Assembly: GCA_965603355.1 (NCBI GenBank)
Contig: CBFDCQ010000036.1
Coordinates: 1-31,226 of the forward strand
Origin: CBFDCQ01 sp965603355
GTDB lineage: Bacteria; Hydrogenedentota; CAZGCA01; CBFDCQ01
Length of the DNA: 31,226 nt
Direction: 5' to 3'
The notes beneath the pieces are model-generated. The model searched no databases and was not told the DNA's origin. It saw only the letters and a list, made by a program, of their open reading frames with translations. Shown in pieces: positions 16,601-23,915 of this stretch. A program made the position numbers and the translations under genes. Positions within the stretch are counted from its first letter, which is position 1. Each line of letters starts with the position of its first letter.

Positions 16601-18212
16601 CGTCGCTGTCGGTATCGCGGCGATTCGGGACGCCGTCATCGTCCGGGTCGCCGTCCCCTTCTACGGAATCTGGGATGAGGTCTCCATCTCTGTCCGAACC
16701 CGCCACTACGTATTCGTGGGCGCCCATGTCAACTGCCAAGCCCTGGGGCCGCTGTATTCCTGCCATGTCTGTAGTGGGCGCACCGCCCGCTGTGCCGGCA
16801 TCGATGCACGGCGATCCCGCACGGAGCCGCAGGTCCCCCGCCGCAGGATCGACGAACAAAGGGTATCCGACAATGTTACCCGTGCCCTCGTGGCCTCCTT
16901 GGACGTCACAATAGGCTAACTCGGGATTACTTGACACGTCCCAGTTCCAGATTTCCTCGGGAGCATCACCCCACAGGATACAATTGGCAACGACCGGACA
17001 CGAGGTCTCCCGGTTAAACATGGCGCCGCCGCATAGCTCGGCCACGTTGCCAGTAAACGTGCAGTTGGTCAACGTTGGCGAAGACTGCTCAAGGTTGTAC
17101 ATCCCGCCGCCGTAACCCCCGAAGTAAGGGAACTCGTCGCCGACTCCGAACCGGTGGTATGCCGTGTTTTGCGCAAAAACGCAGTTCGTCACCGTAGGCG
17201 ACGAGTTGTCTTCGTTGAACATCCCGCCGCCCTTGAGCGCCCAGTTGCCTGTGAACAGGCAATTCGTCACCGTAGGCGACGCGAACCAGTAGTTGGACAT
17301 CGCGCCGCCACTGTGGTGATCGGCCCAGTTCCCCTCGAACCTGCAGTTCGTCACCACCGGTGAGGACTCGAGATTGCTCATACCGCCACCGCCATGGAGG
17401 GAATATGTAGCCCCGTTACTCGTGAACGTGCAGTTCGTCACGGTCGGCGAGGATTCTAAATTCCGCATCCCGCCTCCCTGTGAGTAAGCGTAGTTACCAG
17501 TAAACGTGCAGTCCGTCACTATCGGTGAAGAGTGGCGGTTGTACATGCCACCACCCGCCCCCTGCGCGTAGTTATCTATAAAGCTGCAGTAAGTCACAGT
17601 GGGCGAGCAGTCGTAGTTATACATCCCACCACCGCTATCGTGTATTGCCTGGTTTCCGGTAAAGGTGCAGTTCGTCACCGTTGGCGAGGTACCGAAGTTG
17701 TACATGCCTGCGCCGAGAGCGGGCGGATTGTCACCCAAGTAGATGCCGATCTCCTGGGCGACTCCTCCGGTAATAGTGAACCCGTCGAGGGTGGTGTCGT
17801 TGGCGCCGATGACGACATGGTAGGCTGGTTCGCCGCCGCGCGCCGTCGAACCGTCAACGACAGTCGGGTGCGCTTCCCAGTCGCGTTGGTCGCATTCACT
17901 TTCCGTTCCGACAAAGCCCCCGCAAAGGTGCACACCCTCCTTCATCACCACAGAACCGGTATTATCGTCCCACGGCTCCGGATGAACAATGGACGTTCGT
18001 TCTTCGCTATACACGCCTTCCGCGACCCAGACCTCGCCGCCGTCGTCGTCGAAAGCGGCATCGATACCCTCCTGAACGGTCGTGAACGCCGTGGCCCAGG
18101 AGATACCGTCCTCGGTGCCGGAACTGTTGTCCCTGTCAACGTACCACACGGCGCCCAACGCCGTGCGGCAAAGGATGCTAAACATAGTGAGAGCCAATAT
18201 GTAGCGTCTCAT
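13629..18212 (-). CDS. Giant beta-helix/TSP3 surface protein, CFI-box C-terminus
   Basis: The protein has 1527 residues, with a signal peptide at about 1-20. Two large right-handed parallel beta-helix domains (about 21-500 and 658-1210) are made of units like GGGMYN..SPTVTNCTFTGN. Each opens with a VDR.N.SG.EDG segment and ends in an SPCIDAG...DMGAHEY-type choice-of-anchor-Q motif, so the gene holds an internal duplication. Thrombospondin-type-3 calcium-binding repeats (DSDGDSIPD-like) link the two (about 505-655) and follow the second (about 1218-1405). After a Pro and Gly-rich linker comes CFVATAAYG (about 1424) and a hydrophobic tail ending in Arg residues, the CFI-box C-terminal sorting domain. 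It is probably exported and surface-anchored, with adhesin or polysaccharide-binding roles suggested by the fold. The ATG at 18212 follows AAAGGGGG. Confidence 0.93.
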   Translation of the reverse strand: MRRYILALTMFSILCRTALGAVWYVDRDNSSGTEDGISWATAFTTVQEGIDAAFDDDGGEVWVAEGVYSEERTSIVHPEPWDDNTGSVVMKEGVHLCGGFVGTESECDQRDWEAHPTVVDGSTARGGEPAYHVVIGANDTTLDGFTITGGVAQEIGIYLGDNPPALGAGMYNFGTSPTVTNCTFTGNQAIHDSGGGMYNYDCSPTVTYCSFIDNYAQGAGGGMYNRHSSPIVTDCTFTGNYAYSQGGGMRNLESSPTVTNCTFTSNGATYSLHGGGGMSNLESSPVVTNCRFEGNWADHHSGGAMSNYWFASPTVTNCLFTGNWALKGGGMFNEDNSSPTVTNCVFAQNTAYHRFGVGDEFPYFGGYGGGMYNLEQSSPTLTNCTFTGNVAELCGGAMFNRETSCPVVANCILWGDAPEEIWNWDVSSNPELAYCDVQGGHEGTGNIVGYPLFVDPAAGDLRLRAGSPCIDAGTAGGAPTTDMAGIQRPQGLAVDMGAHEYVVAGSDRDGDLIPDSVEGDGDPDDDGVPNRRDTDSDGDSIPDAVEGDADSDGDGVPNYLDTDSDNDGLEDSIERDSDPDGDGIPSFIDIDSDGNGLHDGTEGDGDPDDDGVPSFIDIDNDGDNVPDSIEGDGDPDSDGIPNHLDTDSNDDGIPDGVPIVRFVDRYNGSGSEDGLSWVTAFTTIQDAIDAAYVGGGGEVWAAEGIYDEPRTSTIHPEVFEGNTGSVVLREGVLLYGGFTGTETEREQRDWEGRVTVIDGSVARDGEPAYHVVVGADDATLDGFTIAGGYAYTRYDDRLDSSDPRQKGAGMFNGTVSPIVANCVFTENYAHRHGGGMCNWRASPTVTSCEFADNGAHYKGPGMHNEHYSSPTVTDCTFTANSAWRGGGMCNIDNCSPTVTGCLFTENSVLDWGGGMNNDLNSCPTVTDCVFSNNSAHSDYGGGMSNRRGSSATVRDCTFTGNSCGYRGGGMGNYKASPTVTDCIFIENRSESYGGGMANKTSSPTVSNCIFEGNSADKKGGGMYNNRSSATVINCTFANNVAYADRGQGEGGGMSNVDNGSPTVVNCTFTGNWAQENGGGIGNYWYSFPLVVNCTFTGNTAAISGGGIYSRVGSSPSLVNCILWADAPDEIQKEDAASAPVAEYCDVQGGYEGEGNIDADPLLVDAAAGDLRLRPESPCIDAGHYIGGLVADFEGELRGYDASSEPRGDGSDYDIGADEYTPDFVQDTDADGLPDWVETGTGIYVDHRDAGTDPHNPDTDDDGLTDGDEVITYFTNPCQWDTDADTMPDGWELDNALDPLVDDSAGDADGDGLSNGAEFAAGTDCTHPDSDDDGMTDGWEADNSLNPLADDSAEDADGDGLTNGAEFAAGTDCTNPDTDGDGHTDGTEIAQGTDPLDPTSHSVLIPPPPAPTTASGGRGGAGGPCFVATAAYGTPATEEICILREFRDKYLLTNRLGAAFVRAYYRLSPPIARFISAHEPVRAAVRFCLAPIVALARLILTFPLAILAAVGLLIGAAIALPRLRRNEG

Positions 18213-18619
18213 TTCAAGCGCCCCCTTTCGTACTGCTCAAATATAATATGACCACACATCCCTGTTTTGATCTATCACTGACGTTTAACTTCGGATTGTG
18301 ATGCGATCCATGAGGTTTCTGGGGTAACAAGCAGAGAACAGTGCAAGGCATGGGGGGAGGCCGAGCGCAGTTCATGGGTGGGAGCCTCATTGAACCTGCA
18401 CCACCTTTTGTGAATAGTAAAATAAGTAAAATGCCTGGCCGGAAGTCCGCGCTCCTCTTTTCCCCTTATGAACAGTCTAGACCTTTTATTGAGAAAAGTC
18501 AACGCCCCTTTTCACGCGATACAAGAAATTGAGGCCATTCTGGGTGTAAATACCACTAGAACGAAGAATCCTGTCAACAGATGGAGTTCTAAGGGCACAG
18601 GTCGCAAGACCCTCCTCCA
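18213..18619. other. 407-bp gap upstream of beta-helix gene
   Basis: No gene, tRNA or known riboswitch is visible. An AT-rich stretch near 18240-18250 (TATTAT on the minus strand) could be a -10 element for the beta-helix gene, but I find no good -35 partner. A c-di-GMP riboswitch was looked for by eye and not seen. Confidence 0.5.
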
Positions 18620-19441
18620 TCACGAACCGACGACTTGGGATAGAAAGGCGGCGTGTTCGGGGCAGAAATCGTCGCCGGTGAGTTGCGCTTGGATGAGCTC
18701 TTCCTGCCAGTGCGCATTGTACAACCGGCATGTCTTGTTCTGGCAGAACGGGTCGCCGGTCATGTGGTAGAAGAGCGCTTGCGCGACGTAGCCTTTCATG
18801 GCGTCGGTGAGCCGCGGGTCGTCGTGGTCAATCACCCTGCCTCGGAACTCCTCCTTGAGACTCAGCGGGTCAACCCCGAGCTGGCGTTTAAGGTAGAAGT
18901 CGCGCGGGCGTGCGGGCGCTTCGACAATGCCGCTGGTCGATATGACGGAAGGGTAGCTGTACACGGCGACGCGGGCGTGGTACCTGCAGTCGTTCTCGTC
19001 CCAGGTACCGAAAAGCTGGTTTGTGAATATGATGTGCGCGTTCTCGATGTCCAGCTGGTCTTCGGGTACGAGATCGGCGTACATAGCGTTCAGTTTGTGT
19101 CCGTCGTAGAGGATTCCGAACGCCTTGCTCTCGGAATTGAGCATCCTCCGCCTCTCATAGTCCACCTCGCCGTACGAGACGGAGTCGGTTTCTTCCTGAG
19201 CGGCGACATTGTGCACGCGGGCCATTGCCAGCGCGTGCGCCAGCTCGTCGAGCCGTTGCTCCTTCTCCGACCCCGAAAGGCGCTCGATCGCCAGCTCTAT
19301 GACGTCGGATTTCACGACGACGGATGCAGTCGGAAGGATGGAGCGGACGAATCCGCCGATCTGTTCCAGGTCGAGCGCGTCGGTGCGGGCACCGTCGTAG
19401 ATGTGCACTGCGCGGGGTAGAAACACCTCGTCTGGCTGCAT
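18620..19441 (-). CDS. DUF6775-type archaemetzincin-like protein
   Basis: The protein has 273 residues and no signal peptide, so it is cytoplasmic. I recognise the DUF6775 putative metallopeptidase family from motifs such as AHIIFTNQLFGTWDEND, RYHARVAVYSYPSVISTSG and the C-terminal CRLYNAHWQEEL. Near the end, H226-x2-G229-x3-C233-x4-C238 and C260-x2-H263 follow the second half of the archaemetzincin signature HExxHxxGxxxCx4C. The leading H-E pair is replaced by A222-L223, so the zinc/catalytic site looks incomplete. It is downstream of thi4 on the same strand, 75 nt away, across one REP palindrome. It may be an inactive or non-protease zinc protein. The role and the link with Thi4 are inference. 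Confidence 0.8.
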   Translation of the reverse strand: MQPDEVFLPRAVHIYDGARTDALDLEQIGGFVRSILPTASVVVKSDVIELAIERLSGSEKEQRLDELAHALAMARVHNVAAQEETDSVSYGEVDYERRRMLNSESKAFGILYDGHKLNAMYADLVPEDQLDIENAHIIFTNQLFGTWDENDCRYHARVAVYSYPSVISTSGIVEAPARPRDFYLKRQLGVDPLSLKEEFRGRVIDHDDPRLTDAMKGYVAQALFYHMTGDPFCQNKTCRLYNAHWQEELIQAQLTGDDFCPEHAAFLSQVVGS

Positions 19442-19474
19442 AGTCTGCTCAGTGCGGACGTTCAGTTAAACGCC

Positions 19475-19504
19475 CCTACGATGGCGGGCAAGATGCCCGC
19501 CCTA
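19475..19504. repeat. REP palindrome between thi4 and DUF6775 gene
   Basis: GGCGGGCA and TGCCCGCC pair around AGA at 19483-19501. It belongs to the same repeat type as the copies at 25594-25614 and 30356-30375. It could serve as a transcript stabiliser or attenuator between the two genes. Confidence 0.75.
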
Positions 19505-19515
19505 CCTAATCAGTT

Positions 19516-20307
19516 TCAGCCTCGGAGCTTTTCGAGAGCTATCTCGGCGCCCTTCTTTCCGGAAAGCAGCATCGCGCCGAAGGTCGGCCCCATCCTCGGC
19601 AGCCCGTAGGTCGTACTCACGGCCATACCGATGACTATCAGCCCCGGATGGACCTCTCCCGTATGTTCGACGACGAGATCCTCGGACCGCTCGACCCACA
19701 TCGCGCCGAACCCGACTGTCTTGACGAGACCGCGCTCCTCGAGCTTCCTCACAACGCAGGCGTCATGGCCGGTAGCGTCAATGACCAGCTTCGCCTCGAT
19801 CGCTACGGGGTCCACGCAGCTTATCTCGCGCGGCATAGCCTGGACCGGCGTCCAGTTGATGACCGCGCCGCCGACGCGGTTACCCTCGTACAGAACCACG
19901 TCGTCGAAAATCGTCATGTTTGCAAACTTAACGCCGGCATCGCACGCTGCCGCGATGAGCTTTGAGCAGGCGTGCGGACCGTCCGCGACGTAAAGGCCCT
20001 CGCTCACTTCCGTGTAAGGGACGCCGAGCTCGTCCAGTTCCTTGTGCGCAGGCGCTCTCACGGTGAGCTTGTTCATCAGGTAGCCGCCAAGCCAGAACCC
20101 GCCGCCGAGATAGTTATTTCTCTCGACGATCAGCGTCTTGGCGCCCTGCGATGCGAGATCTCTCCCGGCCATGAGTCCCGCCGGACCGCCGCCGATGATT
20201 ATCACGTCGCTCTCGACATATTCGTGAAACTGGCGCGCGAACGTGTCGACTATCGCGCGTGTTACCTCTTTCTCACCTGCAGCGGCAAAGATCTTCTTTT
20301 CAGCCAT
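19516..20307 (-). CDS. thi4: Thi4 thiazole synthase, Cys at donor position
   Basis: The protein has 264 residues. Thi4 makes the ADP-thiazole precursor of thiamine from NAD, glycine and sulfur. The FAD/NAD-fold loop VIIIGGGPAGLMAGRDL is followed by the acidic strand end VERNNYLGGGFW. The later motif IDATGHDA and the C-terminal GMAVSTTYGLPRMGPTFGAM match the family. In the loop before VDP, the residue is C164 (SCVDPVAIEA), codon 19816-19818. Family knowledge: eukaryotic Thi4 uses a cysteine there as a sacrificial sulfur donor, whereas sulfide-using archaeal and bacterial Thi4 usually have histidine. The ATG at 20307 has AGGAGGT at ideal spacing. Upstream lies an extended -10 promoter, and no TPP riboswitch is visible. 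Confidence 0.93.
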   Translation of the reverse strand: MAEKKIFAAAGEKEVTRAIVDTFARQFHEYVESDVIIIGGGPAGLMAGRDLASQGAKTLIVERNNYLGGGFWLGGYLMNKLTVRAPAHKELDELGVPYTEVSEGLYVADGPHACSKLIAAACDAGVKFANMTIFDDVVLYEGNRVGGAVINWTPVQAMPREISCVDPVAIEAKLVIDATGHDACVVRKLEERGLVKTVGFGAMWVERSEDLVVEHTGEVHPGLIVIGMAVSTTYGLPRMGPTFGAMLLSGKKGAEIALEKLRG

Positions 20308-20338
20308 AACGTGTACCTCCTGATTGTGGATTCGCGGC

Positions 20339-20377
20339 AGCCGGCATCGTCGCGCAGCTTTGCTCGCGGCGCCGGCT
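20339..20377. repeat. Inverted repeat in the thi4 leader
   Basis: AGCCGGC (20339-20345) pairs perfectly with GCCGGCT (20371-20377), with GCGCG-rich sequence between. It resembles a REP unit. It could also be a leader hairpin, as it lies 32 nt before the thi4 ATG. Confidence 0.5.
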
Positions 20378-20421
20378 CCCACCAAGAGTTTTCGTGTCAG
20401 CCCACTCCGACAACGCCCTAT

Positions 20422-20430
20422 ATCATACCA
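20422..20430 (-). promoter_or_regulatory. Extended -10 promoter for thi4
   Basis: Minus-strand TGG-TATGAT (20430-20422) fits the extended -10 form (TGnTATAAT). A weak -35 only is present. The transcript would carry a leader of about 110 nt. Confidence 0.5.
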
Positions 20431-20456
20431 CAAGAGCACCGCTCGTGTGTAGTCGC

Positions 20457-20485
20457 TTGATTTTCGTGCGGCAGCACCCTAAAAT
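20457..20485 (+). promoter_or_regulatory. Sigma-70-type promoter for HAD/M16 operon
   Basis: TTGATT (20457-20462) and TAAAAT (20480-20485) are separated by 17 bp, 43 nt before the HAD start codon. It is divergent from the thi4 promoter. Confidence 0.65.
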
Positions 20486-20528
20486 TAGCGCGTGTGATAA
20501 CTCAGCGGATTCAGATAGGAGAGGCTTT

Positions 20529-21260
20529 ATGACGGGGAGTCCCGAGGACTTCAGCTCGGTCCGGTGGTTGTTCATAGATATCGGCGGCCCGATAATCAAC
20601 GATGACCGCGCGGTCCTGTGCGTGTTCGACAAACTGAAGGAGATCCTGGTCGGCAGGGGTGCAACGTTCACCGATTCCGATTATGCCGCGGCTCAAGTAG
20701 CGGTTCTCAGGTCCTTTGCGGTTTCGATAACGTCATCAATGCTGCAGTGCCTGACCGGCACGACCGAGGGTGAAGCCGAGATACGAGCCGAGCTTGCTCG
20801 GGAACTGTCCAGAATAGGCTACGACGCGTTCAAAGCTCTGAACCCTCTTCGCCGCCGCGTCAAGGAAACGCTCGAAGCGCTCTCGAAGCGCTACCGGTTA
20901 GCAACGCTCTCCAATAACACGTCGCGTATACGAGAAGTGCTTCGCGATTACCGCGTCGACAAATACTTTTCCGTCATCGGTATCTCAGAATCCGTTGGAT
21001 ACGCAAAACCGGATCCGCGTTTCTTTCAGTACGTGCTGGACGAGGCCCGTTGCCGAAGCGACGAGGTCATGATGGTAGGCGACCGGCTCGACATCGATAT
21101 CGTACCGGCTCGAGCGTTCGGCATGTCCACTGCGTGGGTGCGAACCGGGCTTTTCGGCACTGAAGGGCCGGAGCCGGCTTCAGATATCGAGACACCGGAC
21201 CTGGCGGTGGCGTCACTGGCGCAGTTGGCGGACATCCTGTTGGGGGATGACCAGGAATGA
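20529..21260 (+). CDS. HAD-family hydrolase (phosphatase-like)
   Basis: The protein has 243 residues. Motif I is FIDIGGPI, with the nucleophilic Asp; the second acidic residue is Gly, as in YihX-like DxG variants. Motif II is TLSNNTS, motif III is the lysine of YAKPDPRFF and motif IV is VGDRLDIDI. A helical cap sits between motifs I and II. These residues are all present, so the enzyme is probably an active phosphatase on a small sugar or nucleotide phosphate. The substrate is unknown. The ATG at 20529 follows AGGAGAGG. Its stop overlaps the next gene by 4 nt (ATGA), so the two are probably translationally coupled. Confidence 0.9.
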   Translation: MTGSPEDFSSVRWLFIDIGGPIINDDRAVLCVFDKLKEILVGRGATFTDSDYAAAQVAVLRSFAVSITSSMLQCLTGTTEGEAEIRAELARELSRIGYDAFKALNPLRRRVKETLEALSKRYRLATLSNNTSRIREVLRDYRVDKYFSVIGISESVGYAKPDPRFFQYVLDEARCRSDEVMMVGDRLDIDIVPARAFGMSTAWVRTGLFGTEGPEPASDIETPDLAVASLAQLADILLGDDQE

Positions 21261-22570
21261 CTGACGAACGACATTCTAAACTTAACCGATACGTTCTGGA
21301 CAACGGTTTGACGGTGATCATAGAGGAACGACCGTTGAGCGCCACGGTTTCCTGCGCGATATACGTGCGTGTCGGCTCGCGGTACGAGACCAAGAAGAAC
21401 AACGGTATATCTCACTTTCTGGAACACTTGTTGTTCCGCGAAAAGGGCGCTGTGCAGACCGTTAGACAGATTGAGGATACCGGCGGGTCCGTTAACGGGA
21501 TGACCACGTTCGAGTGTACCGACTATTTCTTCGACACGCTGGCGTCGGAGTTCGAGCAAGCGTGGGACGGCCTGTACCGGCTGGTTTGTGAGCCGAGTTT
21601 TGGCGAGCGGGAGGTCGAACTTGAGCGCAAGATCATCTTGAGAGAAGTCTCAGGAATGAAGAGCAACCCGCTGGCCATAGCGTACTATGTCGCGATGAAG
21701 GAGTTCCTCCCCAACACGTCGCTTGGGATGCCTATTGCCGGCACGCGCAGATCGCTCAAGAGGATTACTATCGGAGACATCCGCCGCTTCTACGACACGC
21801 ACTATGTGCCGAGCAACATGTTTGTGGTAATCGTTGGAGGAGTCAAGACGGAACCCGCGCTCGAAGCGGTGCGCCGCACGTTCGCGCAGCGCGATTCCGG
21901 CAGCGTACCGTCGAAACGGTTCACGCTTCCGCCCCGCCGGAAAGAGCGGCACGAACTTAAGTTGAAAACGCTCGTGGACCAGGGCTACATGGCTATCGGG
22001 ATCCGCACGGATGGCGATAAAGATAAGCACAAGTACGAGCTGAAACTGATTGATGTAATCCTGGGTTCGGGAAGAAACTCGCGTATTTACAAGGAACTCA
22101 GGGTGAAACGCGGCATGACGGATTTCATTGTGTCGCTCGCCGATATGTCGCCGGCGGGAGGTGGCGCGCTGTCCGACATCGGTTTCTGGGGTGTGGCTGT
22201 GGGTACAGCCCCGAAACACCTCGCTGAGGCGGAGCATATAGTCGAAACCGAGATGCGCCGGATAAGGACGGAACCGCTCTCGTCGGATGAGCTTGAAACC
22301 GCCAGGAGCAGAGTGCTTGGGAGATTCGCCATAGCGTGTGAAACCAATTCGGGCAGGGCCGGTTTCTACGCAGCGACCGAGCTGGCGGACGAGTTCCTGT
22401 CTCTGGAGGAGCACAAAAAGAGGATAGAGGCCGTGACGTCGGACAGCATAGCCGAGGCGGCGAAACACAAGTTCGAGGACGAACAGATCATGCTGCTTGA
22501 CGTCAAACCGGCCCGGGGGCCGGGGAAGCTCTTGGCAGTACTGAGGTACTTCCTCTTTGTGCGCATTTGA
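21257..22570 (+). CDS. M16 zinc metallopeptidase, catalytic
   Basis: The protein has 437 residues and belongs to the pitrilysin/mitochondrial-processing-peptidase group. The inverted zinc motif HFLEH is at H53-E56-H57, with the third ligand Glu near 130 (KIILREVSG). The family is a two-domain clamshell (about 15-220 and 225-420) that degrades or processes extended peptides. Both expected metal residues are present. It overlaps the HAD gene by 4 nt. The next gene is a paralogue lacking the zinc site, an arrangement known from heterodimeric M16B peptidases where one subunit is non-catalytic. No signal peptide is seen. The substrate is unknown. Confidence 0.95.
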   Translation: MTDERHSKLNRYVLDNGLTVIIEERPLSATVSCAIYVRVGSRYETKKNNGISHFLEHLLFREKGAVQTVRQIEDTGGSVNGMTTFECTDYFFDTLASEFEQAWDGLYRLVCEPSFGEREVELERKIILREVSGMKSNPLAIAYYVAMKEFLPNTSLGMPIAGTRRSLKRITIGDIRRFYDTHYVPSNMFVVIVGGVKTEPALEAVRRTFAQRDSGSVPSKRFTLPPRRKERHELKLKTLVDQGYMAIGIRTDGDKDKHKYELKLIDVILGSGRNSRIYKELRVKRGMTDFIVSLADMSPAGGGALSDIGFWGVAVGTAPKHLAEAEHIVETEMRRIRTEPLSSDELETARSRVLGRFAIACETNSGRAGFYAATELADEFLSLEEHKKRIEAVTSDSIAEAAKHKFEDEQIMLLDVKPARGPGKLLAVLRYFLFVRI

Positions 22571-22598
22571 GATTAACAGTCGAGAGGAAACAGGGGGA

Positions 22599-23843
22599 AT
22601 GAACGCGTTAAGCGAAACAGGTCTTCATCGCGAAACCTTGTCAAACGGGCTGGAGATGGTGATAATGCCCCGGGGCCACACGGGCACCGTTGCGGTCGAT
22701 CTGTATGTCAGGTTCGGCTGCTCGCTGGAGACCGAGCAGCGCAGCGGCGTGGCGAACCTGCTCGCACGGATGTTGCCCAGAGGTACCAGCAATCGTACGA
22801 GCGAGGATATTGCTGGCGAGATCGCGGCGACCGGCGGTTCGGTCGGCGCCGCAGCTCACTATCTCAGCAGTCTGGCAATGGCATACGCGCCCGCCGAGGC
22901 GTTTGAGCTTGTGCTCGATATAGTCACCGACATCGCGGTCAACCCGCTGCTCGACGAGTCCGATCTGGAGAAAGAACGCGGTATCCTGCTCCACGACCTT
23001 GCCGCGCGGGAGGATTTCCCGTCCTACGTGTTCGACAAAAAGGTAAGTGCGTGGATGTTTCCCGGCCATCCGTTCGGCAGGCCGAGCGACGGTACCGCTG
23101 AATCGGTCTCGCAGCTGACAATACAGAATGTGCGCCAGATACATTATACGTATTTCGTCCCGAACAACATGCTGCTGGTCGTCGTGGGCAACGTGTCGGT
23201 CAAGACCGCCCGCTCCCTGATCGAGGAGAAACTCGACGGTTTGCCGCCACGTGATCTTCCCGGTTCGCGGCCCCCGCCGATGCCGAAGCTCGACGGCACG
23301 GTGCGCGAGACGATCAGCAGGCGGGTCGCCCAGGCGCAGCTGTTTCTCGGGACGCGGATGGACGGGATAGACATGCGCGGCGAGTACGTTCTGAACGTGC
23401 TGGACACCGTACTGGGCCACGGGATGAACTCACGCCTGTTCACGCAGATACGGGAGAATAGAGGTTACGTCTATGACGTGCACGTCGAGGGTACGGTATA
23501 TCCCGACATATTGGTGTGGGGAGTTGAGGCCGGTACGGAAGCGAAGCGTCTGGACGAGGTCGAAAAGCTTGTGCGGCGTGAACTCGACAAGCTGACACGG
23601 GAAACCGTTTCGGATCGCGAGATGGAAGTGGCGAACAAGTACATCGAAACCGGCATCCGGCGGTCCGCGGAGGTTAACGACGGTCTCGCCTCAAACATGG
23701 GCGCTACCATCGTACGCGGACGACCTCTGCTGAGCGTTGAGGAACGCGTCGAGCTCGTCCGATCCGTGTCCAAGCAGGAGGTGAGAGACCTGGCAACGAG
23801 GCTTTTCGGTTCCGGCGACCTCCACGTGTTCGTAATGAAATAG
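22599..23843 (+). CDS. M16 peptidase-like, inactive partner subunit
   Basis: The protein has 415 residues. It aligns along its length with the preceding M16 gene, but the zinc motif is NLLAR (in GVANLLARML) instead of HFLEH, and the third Glu is Asp (LLHDLA). All the metal ligands are therefore lost and it cannot be catalytic. Non-catalytic partners in this family assist substrate binding in a heterodimer, as in the mitochondrial MPP alpha chain. The start at ATG 22599 follows GAGGAAACAGGGGGA; the open frame reaches 22557 and overlaps the previous gene. The gap from the first M16 stop is 28 nt, so the pair is co-transcribed. Confidence 0.9.
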   Translation: MNALSETGLHRETLSNGLEMVIMPRGHTGTVAVDLYVRFGCSLETEQRSGVANLLARMLPRGTSNRTSEDIAGEIAATGGSVGAAAHYLSSLAMAYAPAEAFELVLDIVTDIAVNPLLDESDLEKERGILLHDLAAREDFPSYVFDKKVSAWMFPGHPFGRPSDGTAESVSQLTIQNVRQIHYTYFVPNNMLLVVVGNVSVKTARSLIEEKLDGLPPRDLPGSRPPPMPKLDGTVRETISRRVAQAQLFLGTRMDGIDMRGEYVLNVLDTVLGHGMNSRLFTQIRENRGYVYDVHVEGTVYPDILVWGVEAGTEAKRLDEVEKLVRRELDKLTRETVSDREMEVANKYIETGIRRSAEVNDGLASNMGATIVRGRPLLSVEERVELVRSVSKQEVRDLATRLFGSGDLHVFVMK

Positions 23844-23865
23844 AAGTTGCAGGACGACTATTTCC

Positions 23866-23894
23866 GTGAAATTCACGCCCGGATGGTGTATAAT
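23866..23894 (+). promoter_or_regulatory. Sigma-70-type promoter before small exported gene
   Basis: GTGAAA (23866-23871) and TATAAT (23889-23894) have 17 bp between them. The -10 box is perfect and the -35 box is moderate. It directly precedes the ribosome site GAGGAGGTG and ATG 23916. Confidence 0.55.
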
Positions 23895-23915
23895 CGCCTC
23901 GAGGAGGTGAACGAG

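Noticed and set aside
14880..17660. Regular DNA repeats resembling a CRISPR array
   Set aside because: The repeats encode the beta-helix motif in frame, vary in sequence and have no unique spacers or cas genes nearby.
13782..18251. Long open frames on the plus strand across the beta-helix gene
   Set aside because: They are opposite-strand shadows of the repetitive minus-strand gene, without ribosome sites or recognisable products.
18213..18619. c-di-GMP riboswitch before the beta-helix gene
   Set aside because: No GEMM-like core could be found by eye in the leader.
20308..20440. TPP riboswitch before thi4
   Set aside because: The conserved CTGAGA and ACCTGAT elements are absent from the leader. 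Only an inverted repeat is seen.
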